DNA from: Chitinophaga pinensis
Lineage (GTDB): Bacteria; Bacteroidota; Bacteroidia; Chitinophagales; Chitinophagaceae
Assembly (NCBI GenBank): GCA_945872815.1
Contig: CAMCAY010000001.1
Span: 62,001-126,000, forward strand
Length of the DNA stretch: 64,000 nucleotides
Direction: 5' to 3'
The notes below the pieces were generated by a model. The model saw only the letters and a program-made list of their open reading frames with translations. It did no database searches and had not been told where the DNA came from. Numbering within the stretch: the stretch's first letter is position 1; every line of letters starts with the position of its first letter. Positions 36,693 through 44,862 of the stretch are shown in pieces. A program made the translations under genes and the position numbers.

Positions 36693-37725
36693 CTGTATTT
36701 TCTATTTTACTATTTAAATGCATAGATACTCCCTTCATAGATACGACTCCGATTTTTGGCTTAAGTAATTCTTCATTATTTACTTGTTGTTTTTTATACC
36801 AGGCAATGATTGCTTTTGGCAAATTCACACCTGACATATGACTAAAAGGATAGCCGCCGCCGAATCTAGGATTTAATTCAAGCACATAGTCTTTTTGTCC
36901 ATCAAAAAAAACGTCCACGTCCATTATTGCTGGGTGTCTTGTTAAATTAGAAATTGTTTTTCCGAGCTCTACCAAAATTGGTTCGTTTAAAACTTCTGCA
37001 GCATCGGTTTCTCCAGATCTCATTGCAAGTTTCTTTTTTACAATAGTATTGCAATAGTTTCCATCGAGATCATTTATTATGTCTAACCCATATTCCTCTC
37101 CATGGAAAGCTGGTTGGATTAGTACGGCGTTTTCAATATCTGAGGCGCTCTCATATTTTAAATACGTTTTACTAATTTCTTGTTTAACTTTTCTGTAGTA
37201 GAAATTCAAATCTTCTCGGTCTTCTGCTTTATACACTCCGATTGAACCCATTCCCCATCTTGGCTTAACAAACAACGGGAAATTAATTTTACTGCTTTGT
37301 AATGCTTCAAAGACTTGATTGATATTAATATATGCCGGAGTTACATTAAATTTTTTTTCTTTGAGAAACAAATGAGTTTTCCATTTGTCATTTGCCATTT
37401 GAGTCAGCCAAAGTTCACCAACTATTATTGTAATTCCTTCTTTTTTAAACTTTTCCTTAAGGGTCGACATTTTAGGCAAATCAATATCAAACAATGAGAT
37501 AACTAAGTCAATATTGTTTTTTTTACAATAGTCAAGCAAAAAAGAGTCGTAATTTTCATCATAAATTAGGGGAGATATTACGTATTCATCAGCTTCAAAC
37601 AATGCGGGAGCATAAATGCTGCTATTTGAAGCATAAACTCTTCCTCCCACTTTATGAATCTCCTCCTTAAAATAATTAATTAAATAAGTTCTTCTGCCAA
37701 CACTTGTTAATAAGACATTAATCAT
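36682..37725 (-). CDS. ATP-grasp ligase-like protein (CarB-like)
   Basis: A 347-residue protein with an N-terminal INVLLTSVGRRTYLINYF segment, a central ATP-grasp core (PLFVKPRWGMGSIGVYKA with the ATP-binding lysine and glycine loop) and YVLELNPRFGGGYPFSH carrying the metal-binding E and N. Relatives in polysaccharide loci are annotated carbamoyl-phosphate-synthase-like proteins. Amide or ester bond formation with ATP is expected, possibly to a sugar carboxylate or amino group. It is the second ATP-grasp enzyme in this cluster. Confidence 0.82.
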   Translation of the reverse strand: MINVLLTSVGRRTYLINYFKEEIHKVGGRVYASNSSIYAPALFEADEYVISPLIYDENYDSFLLDYCKKNNIDLVISLFDIDLPKMSTLKEKFKKEGITIIVGELWLTQMANDKWKTHLFLKEKKFNVTPAYININQVFEALQSSKINFPLFVKPRWGMGSIGVYKAEDREDLNFYYRKVKQEISKTYLKYESASDIENAVLIQPAFHGEEYGLDIINDLDGNYCNTIVKKKLAMRSGETDAAEVLNEPILVELGKTISNLTRHPAIMDVDVFFDGQKDYVLELNPRFGGGYPFSHMSGVNLPKAIIAWYKKQQVNNEELLKPKIGVVSMKGVSMHLNSKIENTDGC

Positions 37726-38401
37726 TTTTAAAGTACTTTTGAAATTCAGGTTGAACCGTTTTGCTTTTTATATAAGACTCCTGATAAACAAACACAGTAA
37801 ACTCATACAATGCATAGTCGTGTTTAATTTCGAAAAAACGGCTTAAATCATCGTTAATGAAGTTTATCAGTTTTGGTAAATTACAGTAATAGACCGGTGT
37901 TTGATAAAAGTCAACAAATGGAGAAATGAAATTAAACGCAATTCCTTTTTTACACATTGCGAATGAGTTTTTTATTATTTCTTGATAAAATTTTTCCCAT
38001 TGTCTAATGCTTGACTCTCTTCTCTGATGAAAAACACCGCTCATCAGAAGATAGTCGTATGTGTCATCAAAAGATTTTTCAGCTATATCTCTATGAAAAA
38101 ATGCCAGATCGGGAAAACGAACAGAAGCTTCTTCGACATATTCTTTCAATATTTCTGTGCCGGAGTAAAGAATTTTTTTTTGAGAATGGCTTTCTTGTAT
38201 AAATCCATATAAATCAGCCACCCCCATACCAACATCATGAATAGTTATGTCATTATCATCTTTAAAAATATCACAGACTTTAGAAAATCTTTGCTTTTTA
38301 TGGTTTAATGATTCTGAACTAACAGACATTGGTGTTCCGTAGTTTTTTTGAAATAATTCGCGAAATATATTTTCCTGATTTTTTCGGGTTTCATTTTTCA
38401 T
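37718..38401 (-). CDS. SAM-dependent methyltransferase-like protein
   Basis: The 227-residue protein has a degenerate class I motif I, IHDVGMGVADLYGFIQ (about residues 53-68), LYSGTEI as motif II region, FHRDIAE and DYLLMSGVFHQR as the motif IV region. The fold is that of class I methyltransferases, but the glycine-rich loop is G-M-G rather than G-x-G-x-G in the usual spacing. It overlaps the ATP-grasp gene by 8 bases and the formyltransferase gene by 4 bases. It could methylate a sugar or another small molecule; the target is not known. Confidence 0.72.
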   Translation of the reverse strand: MKNETRKNQENIFRELFQKNYGTPMSVSSESLNHKKQRFSKVCDIFKDDNDITIHDVGMGVADLYGFIQESHSQKKILYSGTEILKEYVEEASVRFPDLAFFHRDIAEKSFDDTYDYLLMSGVFHQRRESSIRQWEKFYQEIIKNSFAMCKKGIAFNFISPFVDFYQTPVYYCNLPKLINFINDDLSRFFEIKHDYALYEFTVFVYQESYIKSKTVQPEFQKYFKND

Positions 38402-39474
38402 ATTAATTGTGTTTCTATAAAATTAGTTTTGTTTTTTACTATTAAATGAATCGGATTATTTGCTCTTCTGTATTTATAAAACCTGTCAAATTGCTGAACC
38501 TGTTTAATAACTAAGGCAATCTTTTCATTACGTCTGTAGAGAATTAGATTTTCTTCTTTTATTAAAGCGTATATTTTACCTTGTTGAAGTCTATCAAGTG
38601 TTTGAAACTCTTCTGATTCTAATTGCTTAATGGAGGATTCTCTAAGTATATACTTTTTCTTGTCAAAAGTAAAAACAGGTCCTGCATATTTAAAGTTTTC
38701 TTGGTAATTAGACCAAACGAACGAGTTGATTTCATTAAAAGACTTTGCCCAGTTAATTTTCAAAGCCTCTTTATCCCATGTCCATTTTTTAAAATACTCA
38801 TAATAATGCTTATTATGATCTATAAAATATGGCTTCTGTTTACCTTCACTAAGAAATTTTTTTAAAAGATCTACCATAATTTCAGCTCCCACCTTTCCCA
38901 ATTCAAAAAACAATTCTTGAGGAGTATAATCTCTTTTAAGATAAAATTCTTTTTGTGCCAATACGCCTCCTGTATCAAAATTTTCATCAACGTAATGTAT
39001 CGTAGAACCTGACTTTTTTATGTTGTGTAAAACTTGCCATCTAGTGATTGATGTGCCCCGAAATTCTGGAAGCAATGATGGGTGAGTATTTATACAACCA
39101 AGCTTAGGAAACGAGAAAACTCTCTGTGGTAATAACTCATGCCAGCCTCCTCCCAATACTATGATATCAGGATTTAAATTAACCAAGCTTTTATAAAAAT
39201 AATCGTTCTTGATGCTATCAGTCCAAATAATTGGAATTTTATTTTTTTTGGCTAATCGTTCCTCTGAATGAAATGTTTTTACTTTTTTAGAACGATAATA
39301 AATACAAATAAGATTGTAAAACAACTTGTATATTTTTCTGATAAAACCAATCCTTAATAGATTATTGTTTCTATGTAATAAAACAGCACTTACATCAATT
39401 TTTTCCTCTGTTAATTTTTTAAGAATTAAATATCCGCTATGATTAAAATGTCTAGTTACATACAATATCTTCAT
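38398..39474 (-). CDS. Formyltransferase-family protein (sugar N-formyltransferase-like)
   Basis: A 358-residue protein with the formyltransferase core: LNPDIIVLGGGWHELLP, INTHPSLLPEFRG (Asn129, His131) and STIHYVDENFDTGGVLAQ (Asp167). Asn, His and Asp are the catalytic triad of methionyl-tRNA and nucleotide-sugar formyltransferases using N10-formyl-tetrahydrofolate. About 145 further residues follow, partly resembling the C-terminal region of Fmt-like enzymes. In a cluster with a WecE-like aminotransferase, N-formylation of a 4-amino-4,6-dideoxyhexose is a sensible inference. The alternative is a diverged Fmt with an unrelated acceptor. Confidence 0.85.
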   Translation of the reverse strand: MKILYVTRHFNHSGYLILKKLTEEKIDVSAVLLHRNNNLLRIGFIRKIYKLFYNLICIYYRSKKVKTFHSEERLAKKNKIPIIWTDSIKNDYFYKSLVNLNPDIIVLGGGWHELLPQRVFSFPKLGCINTHPSLLPEFRGTSITRWQVLHNIKKSGSTIHYVDENFDTGGVLAQKEFYLKRDYTPQELFFELGKVGAEIMVDLLKKFLSEGKQKPYFIDHNKHYYEYFKKWTWDKEALKINWAKSFNEINSFVWSNYQENFKYAGPVFTFDKKKYILRESSIKQLESEEFQTLDRLQQGKIYALIKEENLILYRRNEKIALVIKQVQQFDRFYKYRRANNPIHLIVKNKTNFIETQLI

Positions 39475-40358
39475 TTATTAAATTTATTAGGCGATAATAA
39501 CGAAATACCTAGTATTAATGATAGCTGCATAAACCCAGGCACCCCAACTAAATATAAGAATAAATGCATGGAAACTAACAAGAAGAAGATGACCATATTT
39601 AGTTTATCTGTTAATAACAATACAATCGTCAGTAGCTCAATGATAACGGCGGAAAGAGAAAGAGCTGAAAATACGGTAGCATGAGCTGTATAATTAAAAA
39701 GTGGCTTTTTAAAAATAAAAAATAAAACGCTGTCCAAAAATCTGTTGTACATAATGTTTTGACTTGTTGCACCATTGAACCAAATTATTCCCTTTTGAAA
39801 GGGGACTAATTTAGCTATTCCAGATGCAAAATAAATATACACTAACCATACAACGACCATTTCCATTGGCCATCTGTATTCAGCGCTTGTTTTGTTAATA
39901 GGCGTTGTTCTGTTTAATAGTCTATCAAGCGAAAGTGCATCTGAACATTTAGAAAAACATAAAACAATTAAAGGAAACCAAATATAAAGCCAAGGAATTG
40001 GAGCGTCAAATTTCGAATACCAAAAACTAAACAACAATATATACGCTATTGTCAAAATAGGAAGTATTATCCTTGTAAAAAGTCCAAAAATCAGAAAAAC
40101 GCTTAAAAAATTGACAATAGTTTTTAAATAATGGACACTCATTTCAGAAATAATCAAATCAATAGCATCAGGAATAATTGTAGGCTTTTTAGTTCCTTTT
40201 ACTGTTTGTAGCAGATAAAATAATTGACTTTGTGAAGAATAAAAAATCTGACACCCAATTAATATTCTGAAAAAAGCCAACTGCAATACTGACCCTGGTT
40301 TAGCAGCCCTCTTAAAAAAATTATTTGTTCTAATTTCCTTTTTAATTGCACTTAGCAT
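39471..40358 (-). CDS. HTTM-domain membrane protein
   Basis: About 295 residues, with the start set at MLSAIKKEIR (ATG 40356-40358); a longer frame to 40388 would overlap the upstream gene by 47 bases. It shows the HTTM opening LQLAFFRILIGCQIFYSSQ and about seven hydrophobic helices, with LFTRI and LSLDRLL matching equivalent segments (LFTR, FSVDSLI) in the three large HTTM-DUF393 proteins of the same cluster. It lacks the DUF393 and C-terminal domains. It overlaps the upstream 40342-41049 gene by 17 bases, whose product may supply the missing part. The function is unknown. Confidence 0.75.
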   Translation of the reverse strand: MLSAIKKEIRTNNFFKRAAKPGSVLQLAFFRILIGCQIFYSSQSQLFYLLQTVKGTKKPTIIPDAIDLIISEMSVHYLKTIVNFLSVFLIFGLFTRIILPILTIAYILLFSFWYSKFDAPIPWLYIWFPLIVLCFSKCSDALSLDRLLNRTTPINKTSAEYRWPMEMVVVWLVYIYFASGIAKLVPFQKGIIWFNGATSQNIMYNRFLDSVLFFIFKKPLFNYTAHATVFSALSLSAVIIELLTIVLLLTDKLNMVIFFLLVSMHLFLYLVGVPGFMQLSLILGISLLSPNKFNK

Positions 40359-41049
40359 ACTGATATTCTGGAATATATATAGGCCCATAATACAGGTCTT
40401 CGTTTTTATTTATTTTTATTGCGTTACATAAATTAGGATCAAAAACAACTTTTTTGGTTTTAAAATTAACGCAACTAACTCCTACCCATAGTGTGTCAAC
40501 CCCCCTTAGCTTCATTTTTTTTGCGAGAAAATCGAAATTCTCTTTTTGATTTTTATTGTGATATGCACTGGAAAATGTAAACTCATGCGTATAACCCCAA
40601 CCTAAATATTTATGAAATAAAAAAAACCCTTCTCTTCTAATATTGACCAATTCAACTTTATTGTTTCGAAAAAAGTAATATTGGGGCTCATAAAGTACTA
40701 ATTGAAAGTTGGCAGTAGAAGTCCATCTAAACATCCCCACATCATAAAACGGGTAATTCGGCTTACCCATAGAAATCGAAATAAAGTTACCAAAAAAAAC
40801 AATCATTGTAATTACTTTTAAGCCTATAGGAATGTTCATTTTATTAAATAGAGTAAATGTTTTATAAAAAAAACCATTTTTATTTTTTACTCCCTTAATC
40901 ATTACTGCTAACCAAAATAAGATAAATACAGCATTAGCCATACCCCAGTATCCAAAACGAGCTTTTAGATTTAAAATGCCAAATTGTTGTATGAAATTTA
41001 TTAAGAAAATAACGAAGATTGCCTCATAAATAAAAATAGCTTTTTTCAT
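40342..41049 (-). CDS. Membrane protein of unknown function, partner of HTTM protein
   Basis: A 235-residue protein with about three to four N-terminal hydrophobic helices (residues 3-20, 35-52, 78-96) and a soluble region of about 135 residues. That region holds MFRWTSTANFQLVLYEP, VELVNIRREGFFLFHKYLG and CVNFKTKKVVFDP. I do not recognise a family. The soluble part recalls, in order of features, the C-terminal domain of the HTTM-DUF393 proteins, and the gene overlaps the HTTM gene at 39471-40358. A split two-gene version of that architecture is a hypothesis only. Confidence 0.6.
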   Translation of the reverse strand: MKKAIFIYEAIFVIFLINFIQQFGILNLKARFGYWGMANAVFILFWLAVMIKGVKNKNGFFYKTFTLFNKMNIPIGLKVITMIVFFGNFISISMGKPNYPFYDVGMFRWTSTANFQLVLYEPQYYFFRNNKVELVNIRREGFFLFHKYLGWGYTHEFTFSSAYHNKNQKENFDFLAKKMKLRGVDTLWVGVSCVNFKTKKVVFDPNLCNAIKINKNEDLYYGPIYIPEYQYAKCN

Positions 41050-41050
41050 T

Positions 41051-42130
41051 TTATAATATTAATGTTGATATACGCTTATATTCGTTTCGTTCTAAAGATG
41101 CGTACAACGGCAAACACAAAACTCTTTTTGCAACACTTTCAGAAATCGGCATTTCCGTTTCATTTAAATAATTGATGGTATTTAGAGAAGGATAAAAATA
41201 CCTTCTTGGATAAATATTGTTTTCGTTCATTTTTTTCTGCACTTGCAACAACCTTTCTTCACTTTCAAATATCACAGGATAATAACTATAATTCCATTCT
41301 GTTTCTTCTCTTATTTTTAAAGATTGAATATTCCTATGATTAAGTTGCTCGTTATAAAAATTAACTACTTTTTTTCTTCCTGCTAAAATTTGTTCCATAT
41401 AAGGCAATACACTCAACCCCATGGCAGCCTGCAATTCGCTTATTTTTCCATTGATGCCCAATCCATGAAAATCAAGCGGGCCATTATGACCAAAATTGTG
41501 ACTATAATATAATTTATGGTTCAGTTCTTCATCCTTACAAAATACAGCTCCGCCTTCCCCGGTATGAAATAATTTGGTGGCGTGAAAACTGCAGGTACTT
41601 ACATTTCCATAATTAAAAATAGATTCCCCTTTGTACTTTACACCAAAACAATGTGCTGCATCATAGATAACCTTCAATTGATGTTTTTGTGCAATTTGCT
41701 CTATAGCTTCTACATTGCAAGGATTACCAAAAACATGCGTTGCCAATATGCATGTAGTCTTCTCCGTTATAGCAGCTTCAATTTTTGTTTCATCTATTGT
41801 TAAATATTCGGGATGAATATCAACAAAAACCGGTGTGCAATTTTCCCAAACAATGGATGCCGATGTAGCAACATAACTAAACGGCGTTGTAATTACTTCT
41901 CCTTGTTTTGCCAACAGCTTTAATGCGATTTGAATAGGTACAGTTCCATTGTTCATCACAATGATATTTGGCACATGCAAGTAACTCTTTAGTTTTTCTT
42001 CCAGTTCATTTACAAGCTCCCCTCTGTTTGTGAGCCATTCATTTTTCCAAATGCGCTCCAATTGATTTTGATACTCATCCAGAGGTGGAAAAAATGTTTT
42101 AGTAACGTTTATTTTGTCGCTGTTATTCAA
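41051..42130 (-). CDS. DegT/DnrJ/EryC1/StrS sugar aminotransferase
   Basis: A 359-residue PLP-dependent aminotransferase: NNGTVPIQIALKLL, VITTPFSYVATSASI, YDAAHCFGV and SFHATKLFHTGEGG with the PLP lysine Lys186. It is distant from the WecE-like enzyme at 4160-5290, so the cluster has two different aminations. Relatives such as VioA, FdtB and QdtB aminate the C3 or C4 keto position of dTDP-6-deoxy sugars. The exact product cannot be assigned. It lies 1 base upstream of the next start and 37 bases after the exporter permease. Confidence 0.9.
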   Translation of the reverse strand: MNNSDKINVTKTFFPPLDEYQNQLERIWKNEWLTNRGELVNELEEKLKSYLHVPNIIVMNNGTVPIQIALKLLAKQGEVITTPFSYVATSASIVWENCTPVFVDIHPEYLTIDETKIEAAITEKTTCILATHVFGNPCNVEAIEQIAQKHQLKVIYDAAHCFGVKYKGESIFNYGNVSTCSFHATKLFHTGEGGAVFCKDEELNHKLYYSHNFGHNGPLDFHGLGINGKISELQAAMGLSVLPYMEQILAGRKKVVNFYNEQLNHRNIQSLKIREETEWNYSYYPVIFESEERLLQVQKKMNENNIYPRRYFYPSLNTINYLNETEMPISESVAKRVLCLPLYASLERNEYKRISTLIL

Positions 42131-42167
42131 TAGATCGTTTTATGTTTTTTAATTTTGAATTTTAACT

Positions 42168-43031
42168 TTACACGGTATCCATAAAATTCTTTTCTACCTT
42201 GTTGAATATTATCAAACCAATAAACAACAATACAAACATAAATCCTGTGCTATATCCTAGTGCCCACCATGATATTTTCCCGCTGCCTAACCAACCGTAT
42301 CTAAACGCTTCCACAATGCCACTTAATGGATTGGCTAATACATAGATTTGATATTTTTGCGGCAAAAAATTTACAGGATAAATGATGGGTGTGGCATACA
42401 TTAACAGCGATACAGCAAATGAAACCAAGTACCTAAAATCACGATATTTTGTAGTAATAGAGCTGATAATCATTCCCGCACCTAATGCAAATCCAGCCAT
42501 CAATAACAATAAAAACGGAGTTAATAATGCATATGAGTTGGGGTGAACAACCGAATTTGGTTTGTTTAGAAAATAAATCAAAAATGAAAGAAATAATAGA
42601 AACTGAATGGCAAACCGCATAAAACTAGATATAATAATGTACAACGGCATAATTAATCTTGGAAAATATACTTTCCCAAATATGCCTGCATTGGATGCAA
42701 AAACCGAAGAAGTTCTATTGAAAGATTCCGAAAAATAATTCCATATTGTTATACCCGCCATATAAAATAACATCCTCGGCTGCCCATCCGTACTGATTTT
42801 AGCAAACTTGCCAAATACAACTGTAAACATGATTGTAGTAAATATAGGCTGTATGATGTACCAAAGTGGACCTAATATCGTTTGCTTATAATTTGCTACA
42901 AAATCTCTTTTCACAAACATGATTAACAAATCCCTGTAATTCCAAACCGCCTTCAACCGTAAATCAAATAATGACCTGCTTGGACGTATAACATCTGTCC
43001 AAGCATTTTCGGATTTTGTTTCCAATGACAT
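42168..43031 (-). CDS. wzm: ABC-2 type polysaccharide exporter permease (Wzm/TagG)
   Basis: A 287-residue protein with about six transmembrane helices and the family segments LIMFVKRDFVANYKQTILGPLW (split over the first amphipathic region), PRLIMPLYIIISS, YRDFRYLVSFAV and LANPLSGIVEAFRYGWLG. It forms the membrane channel for lipid-linked O-antigen, capsule or teichoic-acid precursors, together with the Wzt-like ATPase at 33439-34710. It is the first gene of the 43-kb minus-strand cluster and lies downstream of a 520-base divergent intergenic region. Length is normal for the family. Confidence 0.92.
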   Translation of the reverse strand: MSLETKSENAWTDVIRPSRSLFDLRLKAVWNYRDLLIMFVKRDFVANYKQTILGPLWYIIQPIFTTIMFTVVFGKFAKISTDGQPRMLFYMAGITIWNYFSESFNRTSSVFASNAGIFGKVYFPRLIMPLYIIISSFMRFAIQFLLFLSFLIYFLNKPNSVVHPNSYALLTPFLLLLMAGFALGAGMIISSITTKYRDFRYLVSFAVSLLMYATPIIYPVNFLPQKYQIYVLANPLSGIVEAFRYGWLGSGKISWWALGYSTGFMFVLLFIGLIIFNKVEKNFMDTV

Positions 43032-43120
43032 TTTAAAAAGTTGTTAGTATTTTAACGAATTTTGTTAAAGATGGCTTCGCCGCTCTCACTTACATGGTAA
43101 GTATGATATTTATATTATCA

Positions 43121-43142
43121 GTAAATGACAGAAGTCATTTAC
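43121..43142. promoter_or_regulatory. Hairpin/inverted repeat in leader of glycan operon
   Basis: The arms GTAAATGAC and GTCATTTAC are perfect complements (9 bp) around the loop AGAA. The element lies about 90 bases upstream of the exporter permease start. As a double-stranded site it could bind a dimeric regulator. As RNA of the long operon it would form a leader hairpin without a T-run, so it is not a terminator. Function inferred only. Confidence 0.45.
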
Positions 43143-43440
43143 AATTTAACTTAAAAACGCCAATTTTACTGATGATTTGTACTATGGAATTTATAATGGC
43201 TTCATAGTTTTTTAGCAATATTTATACCAATTGGATATTCTTATTGTATTGAAATGTGAATAGACTTTTTCAATAAATAAATTTTATGCTAACTCAGTTA
43301 ATTTTGGTGGTTTTTGAACTCTATAAAAATAAAATAATTTCTCCACACATTCACAAATAATTGAAAAGCAAGTTTTTATAAAATTTATACTCTTTTTATA
43401 TAAAATTAAATATTCAATTGTTTTAAAGATTAATTTTTTC

Positions 43441-43455
43441 ACAAATAATATTTGT
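43441..43455. promoter_or_regulatory. Palindromic operator-like site upstream of PorT-like gene
   Basis: Perfect 7-bp arms (ACAAATA / TATTTGT) around one central base, located 37-51 bases before the putative -7 box of the plus-strand gene at 43552. The position is suitable for an activator or repressor. Short AT-rich palindromes occur by chance, so confidence is low. Confidence 0.3.
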
Positions 43456-43491
43456 TACACTACAGAATTAACTTTATCTCTCAAGTAACAT

Positions 43492-43499
43492 TATCTTTG
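43492..43499 (+). promoter_or_regulatory. Bacteroidota-type -7 promoter box (TAnnTTTG)
   Basis: TATCTTTG matches the TAnnTTTG -7 element of the Bacteroidota primary sigma factor. Transcription would start near 43503, giving a leader of about 49 bases for the gene at 43552. A good -33 TTTG at the right spacing was not found. Confidence 0.4.
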
Positions 43500-43551
43500 T
43501 TGAGAAAATATTTGATTTTGTTTTAATTTATCCTTATTTAATACTGTTTTT

Positions 43552-44277
43552 ATGAAGAAATATATTCTTGCGTGGGCTTTTTTATCAATTTTTAATGTTG
43601 GTTTTTCGCAGAAATCTAATACAAAAAAACAAATTGATTTATCGAATCGTCCATCTGATCATTTAATGATTCAATTTAGCGCAGATAATTGGAACGGTGC
43701 CGCTGATAGTGTAAGCGCTAGAATAAAAACTGGTTCAAGGGGTGCGAATGTTTATTTTATGTTGGATAAGCCATTCAAAAGTAACCCACATTTTAGTGCT
43801 GCTTTCGGTTTGGGTATCGGGACTAGCCATATTTTTTTAGATAAATTAATCGCTGATATCAAAGGGACTTCTTCAACTTTAATGTTTACCTCTTTAGACA
43901 CAACCAATAGATTTAAAAAATACAAAGTAACCACAGCTTATCTGGAAGTGCCTGTTGAATTGAGGTTTTCATTACACCCAGATAAACCCAATAAATCTTT
44001 TAAAGTTGCCATTGGGGCAAAAGTTGGAACCCTAATGAATGTTCACACTAAAGGAAAAACCTTGTTAAATTCAAGCGGAAAAACTATTAGCAGTTACACA
44101 GAAAAAATAAATTCCAAAAGCTATTTCAATAACAGAAGACTTGCTGCTACTGCAAGAATTGGCTATGGTAACTTTTCTTTCTTTGGTTCCTATAATTTAA
44201 GCGGCTCTATTTTCAAAGATTTAGTTTCGGCTGATACAAAATTGCTTCAGCTAGGATTAACCATCAGTGGATTGTAA
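43552..44277 (+). CDS. PorT-like outer-membrane beta-barrel protein
   Basis: A 241-residue protein with a signal peptide (MKKYILAWAFLSIFNVGFSQ, cleavage probably before Gln20). A body of alternating hydrophobic and polar beta strands follows, with Gly-rich turns (FGLGIGTSHIF, VAIGAKVGTLMNV, AATARIGYGNFSFFGSYN) and a C-terminus ending in LGLTISGL, typical of Bacteroidota outer-membrane barrels of the PorT/outer membrane beta-barrel family. It is a single-gene unit: a -7 box upstream and an intrinsic terminator 26 bases after the stop. The specific function is not known. Confidence 0.8.
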   Translation: MKKYILAWAFLSIFNVGFSQKSNTKKQIDLSNRPSDHLMIQFSADNWNGAADSVSARIKTGSRGANVYFMLDKPFKSNPHFSAAFGLGIGTSHIFLDKLIADIKGTSSTLMFTSLDTTNRFKKYKVTTAYLEVPVELRFSLHPDKPNKSFKVAIGAKVGTLMNVHTKGKTLLNSSGKTISSYTEKINSKSYFNNRRLAATARIGYGNFSFFGSYNLSGSIFKDLVSADTKLLQLGLTISGL

Positions 44278-44302
44278 AAAATAATTTGAAGTAATAAAAC
44301 AC

Positions 44303-44328
44303 AATCCCGGGTAAGACCGGGATTTTTT
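44303..44328 (+). terminator. Intrinsic terminator
   Basis: Arms AATCCCGG and CCGGGATT (8 bp, GC-rich) enclose the loop GTAAGA and run into six T residues at 44323-44328. It ends the transcript of the PorT-like gene. Confidence 0.9.
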
Positions 44329-44349
44329 ATTCATTATCATTTTGCTTTT

Positions 44350-44862
44350 ATGAAAAAACTTTATCTATTTCGGCACGCAAAAAGCAAATCCCAAAACTTC
44401 AACGAATCTGATTTTATTAGGTCGCTAAGTGAAAGTGGAAAAAATGAAGCATTGCTAATGGGTCAAAAGCTTTTTGCTCTTAATAATCAAATTGATTTTT
44501 TTGTGAGTAGTCCGGCTCTAAGAGCCCGACAAACCTGTGAAATATTATGCAATTGCTGCAAATACTCACATGAAAAAATTTCTTTTGAAGAGAATCTATA
44601 TTTACCCGATACAAATGCCCTTGCAAAAACAATTTCCACTATTAACAACCTTCACAACAACATCGTACTTGTGTCTCATAACCCGGGCATTACTGAATTT
44701 ATCAATTTGCTTCAGATAGGAGTAAGAATAGACGAAATGCCTACTTGCGGAATGTTTGTCATAAAAGTTGATTCAAACAATTGGTCTTCATTTTTTGAAT
44801 CGGAAAAACAATTTCTGTATTTTGATTATCCAACCAACGTTCAAAGAAGTTTTTCAAAATAA
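44350..44862 (+). CDS. SixA-like histidine phosphatase
   Basis: A 170-residue protein with the RHxK signature of the SixA branch (LYLFRHAKS, catalytic His9), Arg in FVSSPALRARQTCEIL, and the second histidine in IVLVSHNPGITEF. SixA removes phosphate from histidine phosphotransfer domains; many bacterial relatives have unknown substrates. The end overlaps the convergent GNAT gene by 22 bases. It is 22 bases beyond the terminator of the preceding gene, so it has its own promoter or depends on read-through. Confidence 0.88.
   Translation: MKKLYLFRHAKSKSQNFNESDFIRSLSESGKNEALLMGQKLFALNNQIDFFVSSPALRARQTCEILCNCCKYSHEKISFEENLYLPDTNALAKTISTINNLHNNIVLVSHNPGITEFINLLQIGVRIDEMPTCGMFVIKVDSNNWSSFFESEKQFLYFDYPTNVQRSFSK

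Larger units (their letters stand above)
43032..43551. promoter_or_regulatory. Divergent intergenic region upstream of glycan operon
   Basis: These 520 AT-rich bases separate the first gene of the polysaccharide cluster from a divergent PorT-like gene, and must hold promoters for both. I see a perfect 9-bp inverted repeat with a 4-base loop at 43121-43142, a smaller 6-bp one at 43088-43102, a 15-base palindrome at 43441-43455 and a TAnnTTTG box at 43492-43499. No exact TAnnTTTG box was found on the minus strand, so the start of the large operon is not located. No open frame of interest. Confidence 0.6.
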
